The translations under genes and the position numbers were made by a program. Positions 25,492 to 32,436 of a stretch of 64,000 nucleotides of DNA are shown piece after piece. Source of the DNA: Rickettsiales bacterium (lineage in GTDB: Bacteria; Pseudomonadota; Alphaproteobacteria; Rickettsiales; SXRF01); NCBI GenBank assembly GCA_041396965.1, contig JAWKXN010000001.1, positions 434,001 to 498,000 on the forward strand, given 5' to 3'. Numbering within the stretch: the stretch's first letter is position 1; each line of letters begins with the position of its first letter. Below the pieces are notes generated by a model. It made no database searches. It saw only the letters and a list, made by a program, of their open reading frames with translations, and was not told where the DNA came from.

Positions 25492-25658
25492 TCTGAATCG
25501 GGGATGTTTTTTGTAAGTTCTTTATAAGTTTTATAAGAGAGCATCACAGCGGACAACTCATCATCTCTTACTACAGTAACAGGCTCAGTTTTTACCTGCT
25601 CAAGCAGTGCTGACCAGTTTTGTTGTGCGTGCTGAATAGAAACCGTTTTCAAAGGCAT
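25488..25658 (-). CDS. Orphan Phd/YefM-family antitoxin
   Basis: 56 aa from ATG at 25658 (MPLKTVSIQHAQQNWSALLE), with AATAAGGAG directly before it. A longer frame starts at 25676 or 25724, but TATAAT at 25680-25675 suggests transcription starts near 25668. The N-terminus and VTVVRDDELSAVMLSYKTYKEL follow the Phd/YefM family. No toxin gene is adjacent: the stop overlaps the capsid stop on the other strand. It may neutralise toxins of other elements. Confidence 0.75.
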   Translation of the reverse strand: MPLKTVSIQHAQQNWSALLEQVKTEPVTVVRDDELSAVMLSYKTYKELTKNIPDSD

Positions 25659-25713
25659 CTCCTTATTACGAGACATTATAACACTAACCAACTTGCAATA
25701 AAGGAGAAATCTC

Positions 25714-26046
25714 ATGTCTACCAACTACGTTCAGGAGGGCAAAGCCCTCAACTACACCCCATCCGGTGCAGATGTCGCATCGGGTGATCTGGTAATCATC
25801 GGCACGATTGCTGGTGTCGCTAAAACCGACATTGCCGACGGCAAAACCGGCGCGGTGCATATCTGCGGCGTGTTCAGTCTGGCTAAGGCCAGCGGCGCCG
25901 TGACGCAAGGTGCAAAGCTCTATTGGAGCAGTGCCAACAGCAACGTCACCACTACGGCCACCGGCAATACGCTGATCGGCGTGGCGGCTGCCGCTGCCGC
26001 ATCCGGTGATGCCAGCATCCCCGTTTTGCTGAATGTGGGGCTGTGA
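25714..26046 (+). CDS. DUF2190 family capsid-associated protein
   Basis: 110 aa. VQEGKALNYTPSGADVASGD, GTIAGVAKTDIADG, and GAKLYWSSANSNVTTT is the typical DUF2190 pattern, a small beta-rich protein coded after the capsid and likely a head decoration. GGAG precedes the start. It ends in an ATGA overlap with the next gene. Confidence 0.8.
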   Translation: MSTNYVQEGKALNYTPSGADVASGDLVIIGTIAGVAKTDIADGKTGAVHICGVFSLAKASGAVTQGAKLYWSSANSNVTTTATGNTLIGVAAAAAASGDASIPVLLNVGL

Positions 26047-26357
26047 TGGCATTTATGGATGACATGCACGGCCATCATGCCACGCTGCTGGAATCACTGG
26101 ACGGGCGAGAGATGTTCTACACCCCTGCGGGCGGAGCAACTCGCGCCATTACCGGCATGTTTCAGGCCTATTCGGAACTGGTGGGTGGTGAAACGGTGGA
26201 TGTGCTGGTGAATCATCCCGTGCTATCGGTGCGAACCAGCGATGTACCGGAGATTGCCACAGGCGATAGCTTCACCATCGACGGCACGGACTATGAAGTC
26301 GCCGTTATCCGACCGGATAGCGAAGGCATTACCGAACTGATTCTGGAGGCCGTATGA
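26046..26357 (+). CDS. Head-tail joining protein (gpFII-like)
   Basis: 103 aa from ATG at 26046; a GTG one codon earlier exists. The beta-rich protein (EMFYTPAGGATRAITGMF, VLVNHPVLSVRTSDVPEIAT, GDSFTIDGTDYEVAVIRPD) matches lambda gpFII-type connectors in size and position. Overlaps at both ends show coupling with the neighbours. Confidence 0.75.
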   Translation: MAFMDDMHGHHATLLESLDGREMFYTPAGGATRAITGMFQAYSELVGGETVDVLVNHPVLSVRTSDVPEIATGDSFTIDGTDYEVAVIRPDSEGITELILEAV

Positions 26358-26797
26358 CCCATGCCCGCACCCAGATCAGAAAAGTGGTGGTTGATGCGCT
26401 GAAAAGCAATACTTCCGCCGGAGCGCGTGTTTATGAATCCCGCGTCTATGCGCTGGATGACCCTAAGCTCCCAGCCTTACTGGTGTTTACGCCGCAGGAA
26501 AGCATGGGGCAGCCTTCGATCCAGCGGCCACGCACGCAAATGCGCCAGTTGCAGCTGATGGTGGAAGGCTATCTCAAAGCCAGAGGCGACATCGACGCCG
26601 AAGCCGATAGCCTTGCGCTGGAGGTAGAACAGCTGATTGCCGCTGATCCAACACTTGGCGGATTGGTGAAAGATACCATGCTCGATCTCACCACTACCCA
26701 GCTTTCCGGCGATGGCGAAAAGCCGGTGGCCATTGTCAGTCTCACCTTTGTGATTCTGTACAGCGTCAAAGAAAACGCACCCCAAACGCTACTTTAA
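26354..26797 (+). CDS. Tail terminator-like protein (gpU-like)
   Basis: 147 aa. RTQIRKVVVDALKSNTSAGARVYESRVYALDDPKLPALLVF is typical of the small tail-completion proteins preceding the tail tube gene, followed by the strand QLMVEGYLKA and the C-terminal VSLTFVILYSV. It caps the tail tube in lambda-like phages. Assigned from pattern and gene order. Confidence 0.75.
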   Translation: MTHARTQIRKVVVDALKSNTSAGARVYESRVYALDDPKLPALLVFTPQESMGQPSIQRPRTQMRQLQLMVEGYLKARGDIDAEADSLALEVEQLIAADPTLGGLVKDTMLDLTTTQLSGDGEKPVAIVSLTFVILYSVKENAPQTLL

Positions 26798-26822
26798 CCA
26801 ACCCAACCATAGGAGAATCATT

Positions 26823-27215
26823 ATGGCTACCCACGCTGGCAGCGAGGGGAAGGTCTTTGTCGGATCGTCCCAAGTCGCAGAAGTAAAATCATGGTCGATG
26901 GAGATCACCTCTGACACGGTGGACGCCTCCATCATCGGCACACAATGGCGTAAAAACCAAGCCACCATCAAAAGTTGGTCTGGCAGTTTTGACGCATTTT
27001 GGGATGAAACTGACACTACCGGCCAAGGCGCTCTTTCCGTCGGCGGAACGGTGACGCTTAATCTTTATCCCGAAGGTGACGACACTGGCGCAACCTATTG
27101 GAGCGGTGATGCAATCATCACCTCCATTTCTTACAGCGCCGCCTTTGATGGCATCGTGGAAGCGACCTTCAGCTTCACCGGCACCGGCGCACTTACCGAA
27201 TCAACTGTATCATAA
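26823..27215 (+). CDS. Major tail tube protein
   Basis: 130 aa, beta-rich, starting MATHAGSEGKVFVGSSQVAE. VKSWSMEITSDTVDASIIGT, then WSGSFDAFWDETD and ISYSAAFDGIVEATFSFTGTG is the gpV/TP901-1-type tail tube fold. Its position between gpU-like and the G/GT chaperone fits. A good ribosome site (AGGAG) precedes it. Confidence 0.85.
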   Translation: MATHAGSEGKVFVGSSQVAEVKSWSMEITSDTVDASIIGTQWRKNQATIKSWSGSFDAFWDETDTTGQGALSVGGTVTLNLYPEGDDTGATYWSGDAIITSISYSAAFDGIVEATFSFTGTGALTESTVS

Positions 27216-27227
27216 GGAGGCGTTATC

Positions 27228-27605
27228 ATGCGCGTGATCGACCAAGTAAAGCAGCATTATCAATCGCAGCAGCGGCTGGTGGTGGCCGTTCCGGAATGGG
27301 GCGAGCCGGAAAAACCGCTGGAGATTCATATCTTCCCCATGACCATGGCAGAAGCTGGCTTAATCCAGCGCATGTCTGGCAAAAAGGCCTCGCCGGTGGA
27401 AAATGCGGTCAATTCACTGATCGTCAAAGCCCGCGATGCAGAGGGCAACCGCCTGTTTAAGGTTGAAGATAAAACGGAATTGCTCAATTTTGGCGATTGC
27501 CGTGTGATCCTCCGCATCAACGATGAGATCGAGCGCCATTTCTACCAGAGCGTGGAGCAACTTAAGGGAAACTCCGAAGCGATCCCTTCCGACGAAACCA
27601 GTTAG
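27228..27605 (+). CDS. Tail assembly chaperone, short form (gpG-like)
   Basis: 125 aa product without frameshift. It probably coats the tape measure protein during tail assembly. The N-terminus has the usual beta pattern (VVAVPEWGEPEKPLEIHIFP, MTMAEAGLIQRMSG). It lies between tail tube and tape measure, the canonical place, and carries a -1 slippery site near its end that yields the longer form. Confidence 0.8.
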   Translation: MRVIDQVKQHYQSQQRLVVAVPEWGEPEKPLEIHIFPMTMAEAGLIQRMSGKKASPVENAVNSLIVKARDAEGNRLFKVEDKTELLNFGDCRVILRINDEIERHFYQSVEQLKGNSEAIPSDETS

Positions 27606-27733
27606 CGCTGGCATGGCGGCTTGGCCGAACCTTGCCAGACATCGAGGCCATGGCCACCCGCGAATTCACGGAATGGATCGCCTTCTTTGAACTTCAAGCA
27701 GATATGAGTAAACACCATGCCCGCATTCGGTAG
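27228..27733 (+). CDS. Tail assembly chaperone, frameshifted long form (gpGT-like)
   Basis: A -1 slip at 27566-27572 continues translation in the overlapping frame to TAG at 27731-27733, giving 168 aa. The extension reads LRSDPFRRNQLALAWRLGRT and includes EFTEWIAFFELQAD, which is the conserved T-domain pattern of tail chaperones. The T part has no start of its own and ends inside the tape measure gene, as in lambda. Confidence 0.8.
27566..27572 (+). promoter_or_regulatory. -1 ribosomal frameshift site GGGAAAC
   Basis: The heptamer G GGA AAC is in the zero frame (codons GGA at 27567, AAC at 27570), a classical X XXY YYZ slippery sequence and one base different from lambda's GGGAAAG. It lies 31 bases before the zero-frame stop at 27603. 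Confidence 0.8.
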
Positions 27734-29627
27734 TGCAGAATTTGTCATCCGCGCCATTAACAAAACGCAGCAGACATTCACGCAGATCAATGCGGGCGTG
27801 GATAATATGGATCGACGTTTCAAGAAACTGGGCGGTGGGCTGAACCGGCTGGGCGGATTATTCGCCACGGCCTTTGTTGGCAGACAGATCACTGACACGA
27901 TCACCAAGTTTGAGAAGCTGGAAGCGAGCCTTCGCACCGTCACCGGTTCGGCAGATAAGGCAAGCGTGGCGTTTGGATTCATTGAGAATTTTGCCGCAAC
28001 CACGCCCTTTCAGCTGGAAGAAGTAGTGGATGCCTTCATTAAGCTGAAGGCGTTAGGGCTCAATCCTTCGGAAGAAGCACTCACCTCTTACGGCAATACT
28101 GCTACCGCGATGGGGAAATCCCTCAATCAGATGATTGAAGCGGTGGCCGATGCTGCCACCGGTGAATTTGAACGCCTGAAAGAATTCGGGATCAAGTCCC
28201 GCTCGCAAGGCGATCAGGTGACTTTTACCTTCCAAGGTGTTTCTACCACGGTGGGTAAAAATGCCAAAGAGATTGAAGGCTATCTGCGCTCCATCGGTGA
28301 TGTACAATTCGCTGGTGCCATGAAGGAACAAGCCGGAACGCTGAATGTCGCACTCTCCAACATGGGCGATGCGTTCTCCAAACTGGTGAAAGCTATTGGT
28401 GACGCTGGCCTAACCGATATTCTGATCTTCATTGCCGATAAAATCAAATGGCTGGCGCAGGTGATCACCGATTCGATTGAACCCTTCCGGCTTGGATTCA
28501 AGGCCTTCATCGCGGAGGTGATCAAGTTTGGTAATCTGTTTATTGCCGTGTTTGAAGGCGTTGGCGATGCGTTCAATGCCTTCGGCGATGCGATTTCTGC
28601 ACGCTTTGAAGCGCTGGGGAAAGACCTTGCTAATTTCGCAGAAAATCCACTGGTAGGTATTTCCTTCGATAATACGCGTGCAGCGCTGGAAACAGGCCTG
28701 CTCGATGCGATGGGAACGGCCTTTGATAAGGCGCTGGCCAGAGCACAGGAATTTAACAGCGCCATTGATGCAGAGATTCAGGACGCCGCCGCAAAAATCG
28801 TAGAAGCACGCGCTGCCAAAAACCAATCACTGGCTGGATTGTTTGAAGAAACAGCTACACCGGACAAGGTGGAAGAAACCAGCAAAGCCGTTAAAGGCTT
28901 GAATAAGATGCAGCAGGAAGCCAAGCGCATCTTCGAGGCCACGCGCACGCCGCTGGAGCGTTACAATCAGGAAATGGCGCAGCTGAACATGCTGCTGGAG
29001 AAAGGTTATATCAACCAAGACACGTTCGGGCGTGCAGTGGAACAAGCTGGCGAGAAGCTGGAGAAATCGACCAAGAAAACCGGCGAAACCATTGAGGGTG
29101 AGTTCTCCCGCATCGGTGAAACGATGGAAGGCTCGATTGCCGATTCGCTCGATGCGATTGGTGGCCGCTTTGATGGCTTCGGCGATTTCTTCAAGGGCTT
29201 TCTGTCTGATCTGAACCGCACGCTGCTGCAATATGCGCTGAAAGATTTAGGCATCTCTGGCAAAGGCGGCATCATTGACGGACTATTTAGCTCCATCGGT
29301 GGATTGTTCGGCGGTGGTGGTAGCAACGGCAGCGGCGGTGGTTTCGGCAGTATCCTCTCCAGCGTTGGTAGCATGTTCGGCGGGTTTTTCGCTGATGGTG
29401 GCCGCCTGCAACCGGGCAAATTTGGCATCGTTGGTGAACGCGGTCCCGAACTGGCGTTTGCCGGGAACGCACCAATGCAGATCATGCCAAACATGGCAAT
29501 GGCCGCCGCACCCGTCACTGTGAACATGAACATTCAAACACCAGATGTCCGTAGTTTCCGCCAAAGTCAGAGCCAGATTGCGGCGGATATGGCACGGAGC
29601 ATTGAGCGTGCAAGGAGGAACTTATGA
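27717..29627 (+). CDS. Tape measure protein
   Basis: 636 aa, setting tail length. The N-terminal 200 residues have the tape-measure pattern (VIRAINKTQQTFTQINAGVD, LFATAFVGRQITDTITKFEKLEASLRTVTGSADKA as a family landmark near residues 45-80). Hydrophobic helices lie in the middle (FKAFIAEVIKFGNLFIAVFE). A coiled coil and Gly/Ser-rich part follow, then FADGGRLQPGKFGIVGERGPEL and the end characteristic of this family (SQIAADMARSIERARRNL). It is short for the family, suggesting a tail of modest length. Confidence 0.9.
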   Translation: MPAFGSAEFVIRAINKTQQTFTQINAGVDNMDRRFKKLGGGLNRLGGLFATAFVGRQITDTITKFEKLEASLRTVTGSADKASVAFGFIENFAATTPFQLEEVVDAFIKLKALGLNPSEEALTSYGNTATAMGKSLNQMIEAVADAATGEFERLKEFGIKSRSQGDQVTFTFQGVSTTVGKNAKEIEGYLRSIGDVQFAGAMKEQAGTLNVALSNMGDAFSKLVKAIGDAGLTDILIFIADKIKWLAQVITDSIEPFRLGFKAFIAEVIKFGNLFIAVFEGVGDAFNAFGDAISARFEALGKDLANFAENPLVGISFDNTRAALETGLLDAMGTAFDKALARAQEFNSAIDAEIQDAAAKIVEARAAKNQSLAGLFEETATPDKVEETSKAVKGLNKMQQEAKRIFEATRTPLERYNQEMAQLNMLLEKGYINQDTFGRAVEQAGEKLEKSTKKTGETIEGEFSRIGETMEGSIADSLDAIGGRFDGFGDFFKGFLSDLNRTLLQYALKDLGISGKGGIIDGLFSSIGGLFGGGGSNGSGGGFGSILSSVGSMFGGFFADGGRLQPGKFGIVGERGPELAFAGNAPMQIMPNMAMAAAPVTVNMNIQTPDVRSFRQSQSQIAADMARSIERARRNL

Positions 29628-29634
29628 ATGTTTT

Positions 29635-30216
29635 TCAAAGTGGTTTTATAGCCAGTGAAAATAGTTTTTCTAATGTCTGATAATCTTGATGATGAAAAGC
29701 TGCTATCACGGCTTTCAGAAGCTCATCAACTCCCATTTCCGACCATATGATCTGTTTCTCTACCCGTCGGGCAATTTCGTCAAAAAGAAGTTTTTGGGTG
29801 CGGCCATTACCCTCACGAAAAGGGTGCAATACATTCAATTCGCCAAAATAATAGGCCATGCGGTTAGGGTCAGTCAGATCGTCCGCAGCCATTTGGTTAA
29901 AAATGCGCTTTGCTTCTGCCTCAATATGTTCAGGCATTGCAAAAACCGTACTGCCTTTAGCCAGTTGCACAGAACGAATTTCGCCTGCCCAAGCATAAAC
30001 ATCCTGAAACAGGGTGCGATGAATGGTTTGCCATGCGGTAAGGTTAATGGAGGATTTTGAGATCGCCTGAATAACTTCATCTAGCCGCAGCGCAGTGGCG
30101 CGATGCTCGAATAATTCGAGCGCCTTTTGATCGGGAATATCAGGGATGTTTCTTAAAACTGGAGAGTCAGGATATTGATACGGGTCAGAGTCTTGGTTCC
30201 AATAAGATTGGGTCAT
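29635..30216 (-). CDS. Fic-family AMPylase toxin
   Basis: 193 aa. The Fic core HPFREGNGRTQ (near residues 131-141) is intact with catalytic His, phosphate-binding loop and Arg. The flap region FAMPEHIEAEAKRIF precedes it. Such proteins transfer AMP or other groups to target proteins; VbhT-type Fic toxins AMPylate gyrase and topoisomerase IV. It follows the small antitoxin gene with a 4-base overlap. The pair is inserted backwards between tape measure and DUF2460. Confidence 0.9.
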   Translation of the reverse strand: MTQSYWNQDSDPYQYPDSPVLRNIPDIPDQKALELFEHRATALRLDEVIQAISKSSINLTAWQTIHRTLFQDVYAWAGEIRSVQLAKGSTVFAMPEHIEAEAKRIFNQMAADDLTDPNRMAYYFGELNVLHPFREGNGRTQKLLFDEIARRVEKQIIWSEMGVDELLKAVIAAFHHQDYQTLEKLFSLAIKPL

Positions 30217-30449
30217 TGGGCACCGCTGCGAGCATCGGTGAGGCAGAGTTCAAGATACTCATTCTTACTGACTTTCCCGGCGGCGAGTAATGCAAAAAGA
30301 CGGTTATCAAGTTCGCTTGCAAACAGTCCTTCAAATTTATTGATAGCAGAAAAATGCTCATACATGGCGGCGCGACGGTGCTGCTCTGCTGCATCGTAAA
30401 CAGCAGGTCGTAACTCAAATTCTTGCAGTTTTTGCTCTAGTAGCGTCAT
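30213..30449 (-). CDS. VbhA-like antitoxin of the Fic pair
   Basis: 78 aa. FSAINKFEGLFASELDNRLF, then LLAAGKVSKNEYLELCL follows the VbhA family, whose helix inhibits Fic by a (S/T)xxxE(G/N) motif. Here the Glu-Gly is present (FEG), but the residue four before it is Ile, with the Ser six before, so the canonical motif is displaced. TATAAT at 30461-30456 puts the transcription start at or near the ATG, so the mRNA may be leaderless. Confidence 0.7.
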   Translation of the reverse strand: MTLLEQKLQEFELRPAVYDAAEQHRRAAMYEHFSAINKFEGLFASELDNRLFALLAAGKVSKNEYLELCLTDARSGAQ

Positions 30450-30511
30450 GCCTCAATTATACCAAAATAACCGGTGAAAATAAATAGTTATGTAACAAAG
30501 GAATAGATTAT

Positions 30512-31096
30512 ATGTCTGATTTCTCAGAAGTCCAGTTTCCATCAGATATTTCCTACGGGGCAACCGGTGGACCCATGTTCTTAACGGATGTGGTGGCCAC
30601 GGTTTCCGGCCATGAGCAACGCAACAGCAAATGGAGCCAGTCGCGTGCGCGGTACAATGTTGCCTCCGGCGTGAAAACCGAAACGCAATGGCAGGCGCTG
30701 ATTGCCTTTTTCCGTGCGCGGCGTGGCAAGGCGGTGGGGTTTCGCTTCAAGGATTGGGGCGATTTTAAGGCCATCAACCAGCCTTTGCTGGCGCTGGGCG
30801 GCGATGAACACCAACTGGTGAAGCAATATGTCAGCGGCGCGGTGGTATCGGAGCGGATCATCACCAAACCAGTGGCCGGAACGGTGCAACTCTATGAGGA
30901 CAGCATCCTGCAAGCCAGTGGCTGGAGCATCGACACCGCCACCGGCATCATCACTACGTCACTTTCCGGCACACTCACGGCAGATTTTGAATTCGATGTG
31001 CCAGTGCGCTTTGATACCGACGAGCTGGCGCTTTCGCTGGATAGCTTTGATGCGGGCAGCTGGAACAACATCCCGCTGATTGAGGTGCGCGTATGA
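30512..31096 (+). CDS. DUF2460 tail protein (GTA g12-like)
   Basis: 194 aa. VQFPSDISYGATGGPMFLTD, then YNVASGVKTETQWQALIAFF and RARRGKAVGFRFKDWGDF is the DUF2460/TIGR02217 signature. In alphaproteobacterial GTAs this is the distal tail protein. It opens a block with the same order as GTA genes 12-15. It overlaps the next gene by 4 bases. Confidence 0.88.
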   Translation: MSDFSEVQFPSDISYGATGGPMFLTDVVATVSGHEQRNSKWSQSRARYNVASGVKTETQWQALIAFFRARRGKAVGFRFKDWGDFKAINQPLLALGGDEHQLVKQYVSGAVVSERIITKPVAGTVQLYEDSILQASGWSIDTATGIITTSLSGTLTADFEFDVPVRFDTDELALSLDSFDAGSWNNIPLIEVRV

Positions 31097-31956
31097 GAGT
31101 AATTTCCCCACAACTGGAAGCGCATTTCGGCAGCGGCCTGACCACGCTTGCCACCTGCTGGCGCCTCACGCGGCAGGATAACACCGAACTTGGCTTTACC
31201 GATCATGACCGGGCGCTGGTGATTGATTCGCTGGAATATGACTCCATTGCCGGGTTCACGCCCACCGCGGTGGAGAGCAAATCCAACATGAGCGTGGATA
31301 ACCTTGATCTGGAAGGGCAAACATTCCCTTCCAAAATCACAGAATCCGATCTGCTGGCTGGAATGTATGACTATGCCGAGATTGAAATCTTCATGGTGAA
31401 TTACGAAGATTTGAGCCAAGGCAAGCTTGTGGTGAAGCGCGGGCGGCTGGGCGAAGTGACGCTGAACGCGCAGATGTTTCATGCCGAAGTACGCGGCCTC
31501 ACGCAGCATTTAAGCCAAACCATCGGCGAAGTGTATTCGCCTTCCTGCCGTGCCGTGCTGGGTGATAGCCGCTGCAAGGTGAATCTGGCCAGCGTTACCG
31601 TGACGACCACCATCACGGAAGTGGTGAATAACCAGACCTTCAAGGCTTCTGCGCTTACGCAGGCGGCGGGTTGGTTCACTGGCGGCGAAGTGGAATGGAC
31701 ATCCGGCAATAATGATGGGCGGCGCATGGAGGTGAAGGAATTCGCTTCCGCGCAGGTGGTGCTGGCGCTGCCGATGGGAAAATCCATTCAGGTGGGCGAC
31801 GAATTCAAGATCATCGCCGGGTGCGACAAAACCCATGAAACCTGTCAGGGCAAATTCAGCAATATCCTTAATTTCCGTGGCGAGCCGTATGTTCCCGGCG
31901 TGGATGCGCTGCTCACTACCGCAGGAACCATGAGTAAGGGAAACCGCAATGACTAA
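31093..31956 (+). CDS. DUF2163 baseplate hub protein (GTA g13-like)
   Basis: 287 aa. TLATCWRLTRQDNTELGFTD, HDRAL, the SNMSVDNLDLEG motif, and YSPSCRAVLGDSRCKVNL (paired cysteines) match DUF2163/TIGR02218 hub proteins. The late CDKTHETCQGKF motif is also typical; in relatives these cysteines bind an iron-sulfur cluster or metal. It overlaps both neighbours. Confidence 0.87.
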   Translation: MRVISPQLEAHFGSGLTTLATCWRLTRQDNTELGFTDHDRALVIDSLEYDSIAGFTPTAVESKSNMSVDNLDLEGQTFPSKITESDLLAGMYDYAEIEIFMVNYEDLSQGKLVVKRGRLGEVTLNAQMFHAEVRGLTQHLSQTIGEVYSPSCRAVLGDSRCKVNLASVTVTTTITEVVNNQTFKASALTQAAGWFTGGEVEWTSGNNDGRRMEVKEFASAQVVLALPMGKSIQVGDEFKIIAGCDKTHETCQGKFSNILNFRGEPYVPGVDALLTTAGTMSKGNRND

Positions 31957-32434
31957 AGTCACGAAACTACAGATTATCCTCCAAGCCCGCACATGGCTTG
32001 GCACAAAGTATCACCACCAAGGCAGGCTGAAAAAGTCCAAGGCTGGCACGGGCGGCGTGGATTGCATCGGCCTGATTATCGGCGTGATTGACGAGCTGGG
32101 CTTGCAGGACGGCGAAGGTGTACCGCTCTCCCGGCATGATGAGTTCAATTATTCCATGTACCCGGAGCGCGGGCGGCTGGTGGGCGCTATCCAGCGGCAC
32201 TTACGCGAAGTGCCGATCGAGCAAATGACGCAAGGCGATGTGCTGCTATTTCGTACCTTCCGCGATCCGCAGCATGTGGGATTGCTGACGGAATATCCCA
32301 CCGGCGGCGCTGGGCTGATTCATTGCAATTCCAGCGCTGGGCGCGTGGTGGAACAGCCGCTTTCCGATGCGTGGCTGCGAATGCTAACACACGTTTACCG
32401 ATTCAAAACGAAACAACTTAACTCCCTGAAGTAA
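31949..32434 (+). CDS. NlpC/P60-type tail peptidase (GTA g14-like)
   Basis: 161 aa. The NlpC/P60 catalytic Cys lies in GGVDCIGLIIGV (near residue 35), followed by the DPQHVGLLTE motif with the His and then LIHCNSSAGRVVEQPL. It degrades peptidoglycan at the tail tip during infection. Length and position fit GTA gene 14. The start overlaps the hub gene by 8 bases. Confidence 0.87.
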   Translation: MTKVTKLQIILQARTWLGTKYHHQGRLKKSKAGTGGVDCIGLIIGVIDELGLQDGEGVPLSRHDEFNYSMYPERGRLVGAIQRHLREVPIEQMTQGDVLLFRTFRDPQHVGLLTEYPTGGAGLIHCNSSAGRVVEQPLSDAWLRMLTHVYRFKTKQLNSLK

Positions 32435-32436
32435 TC

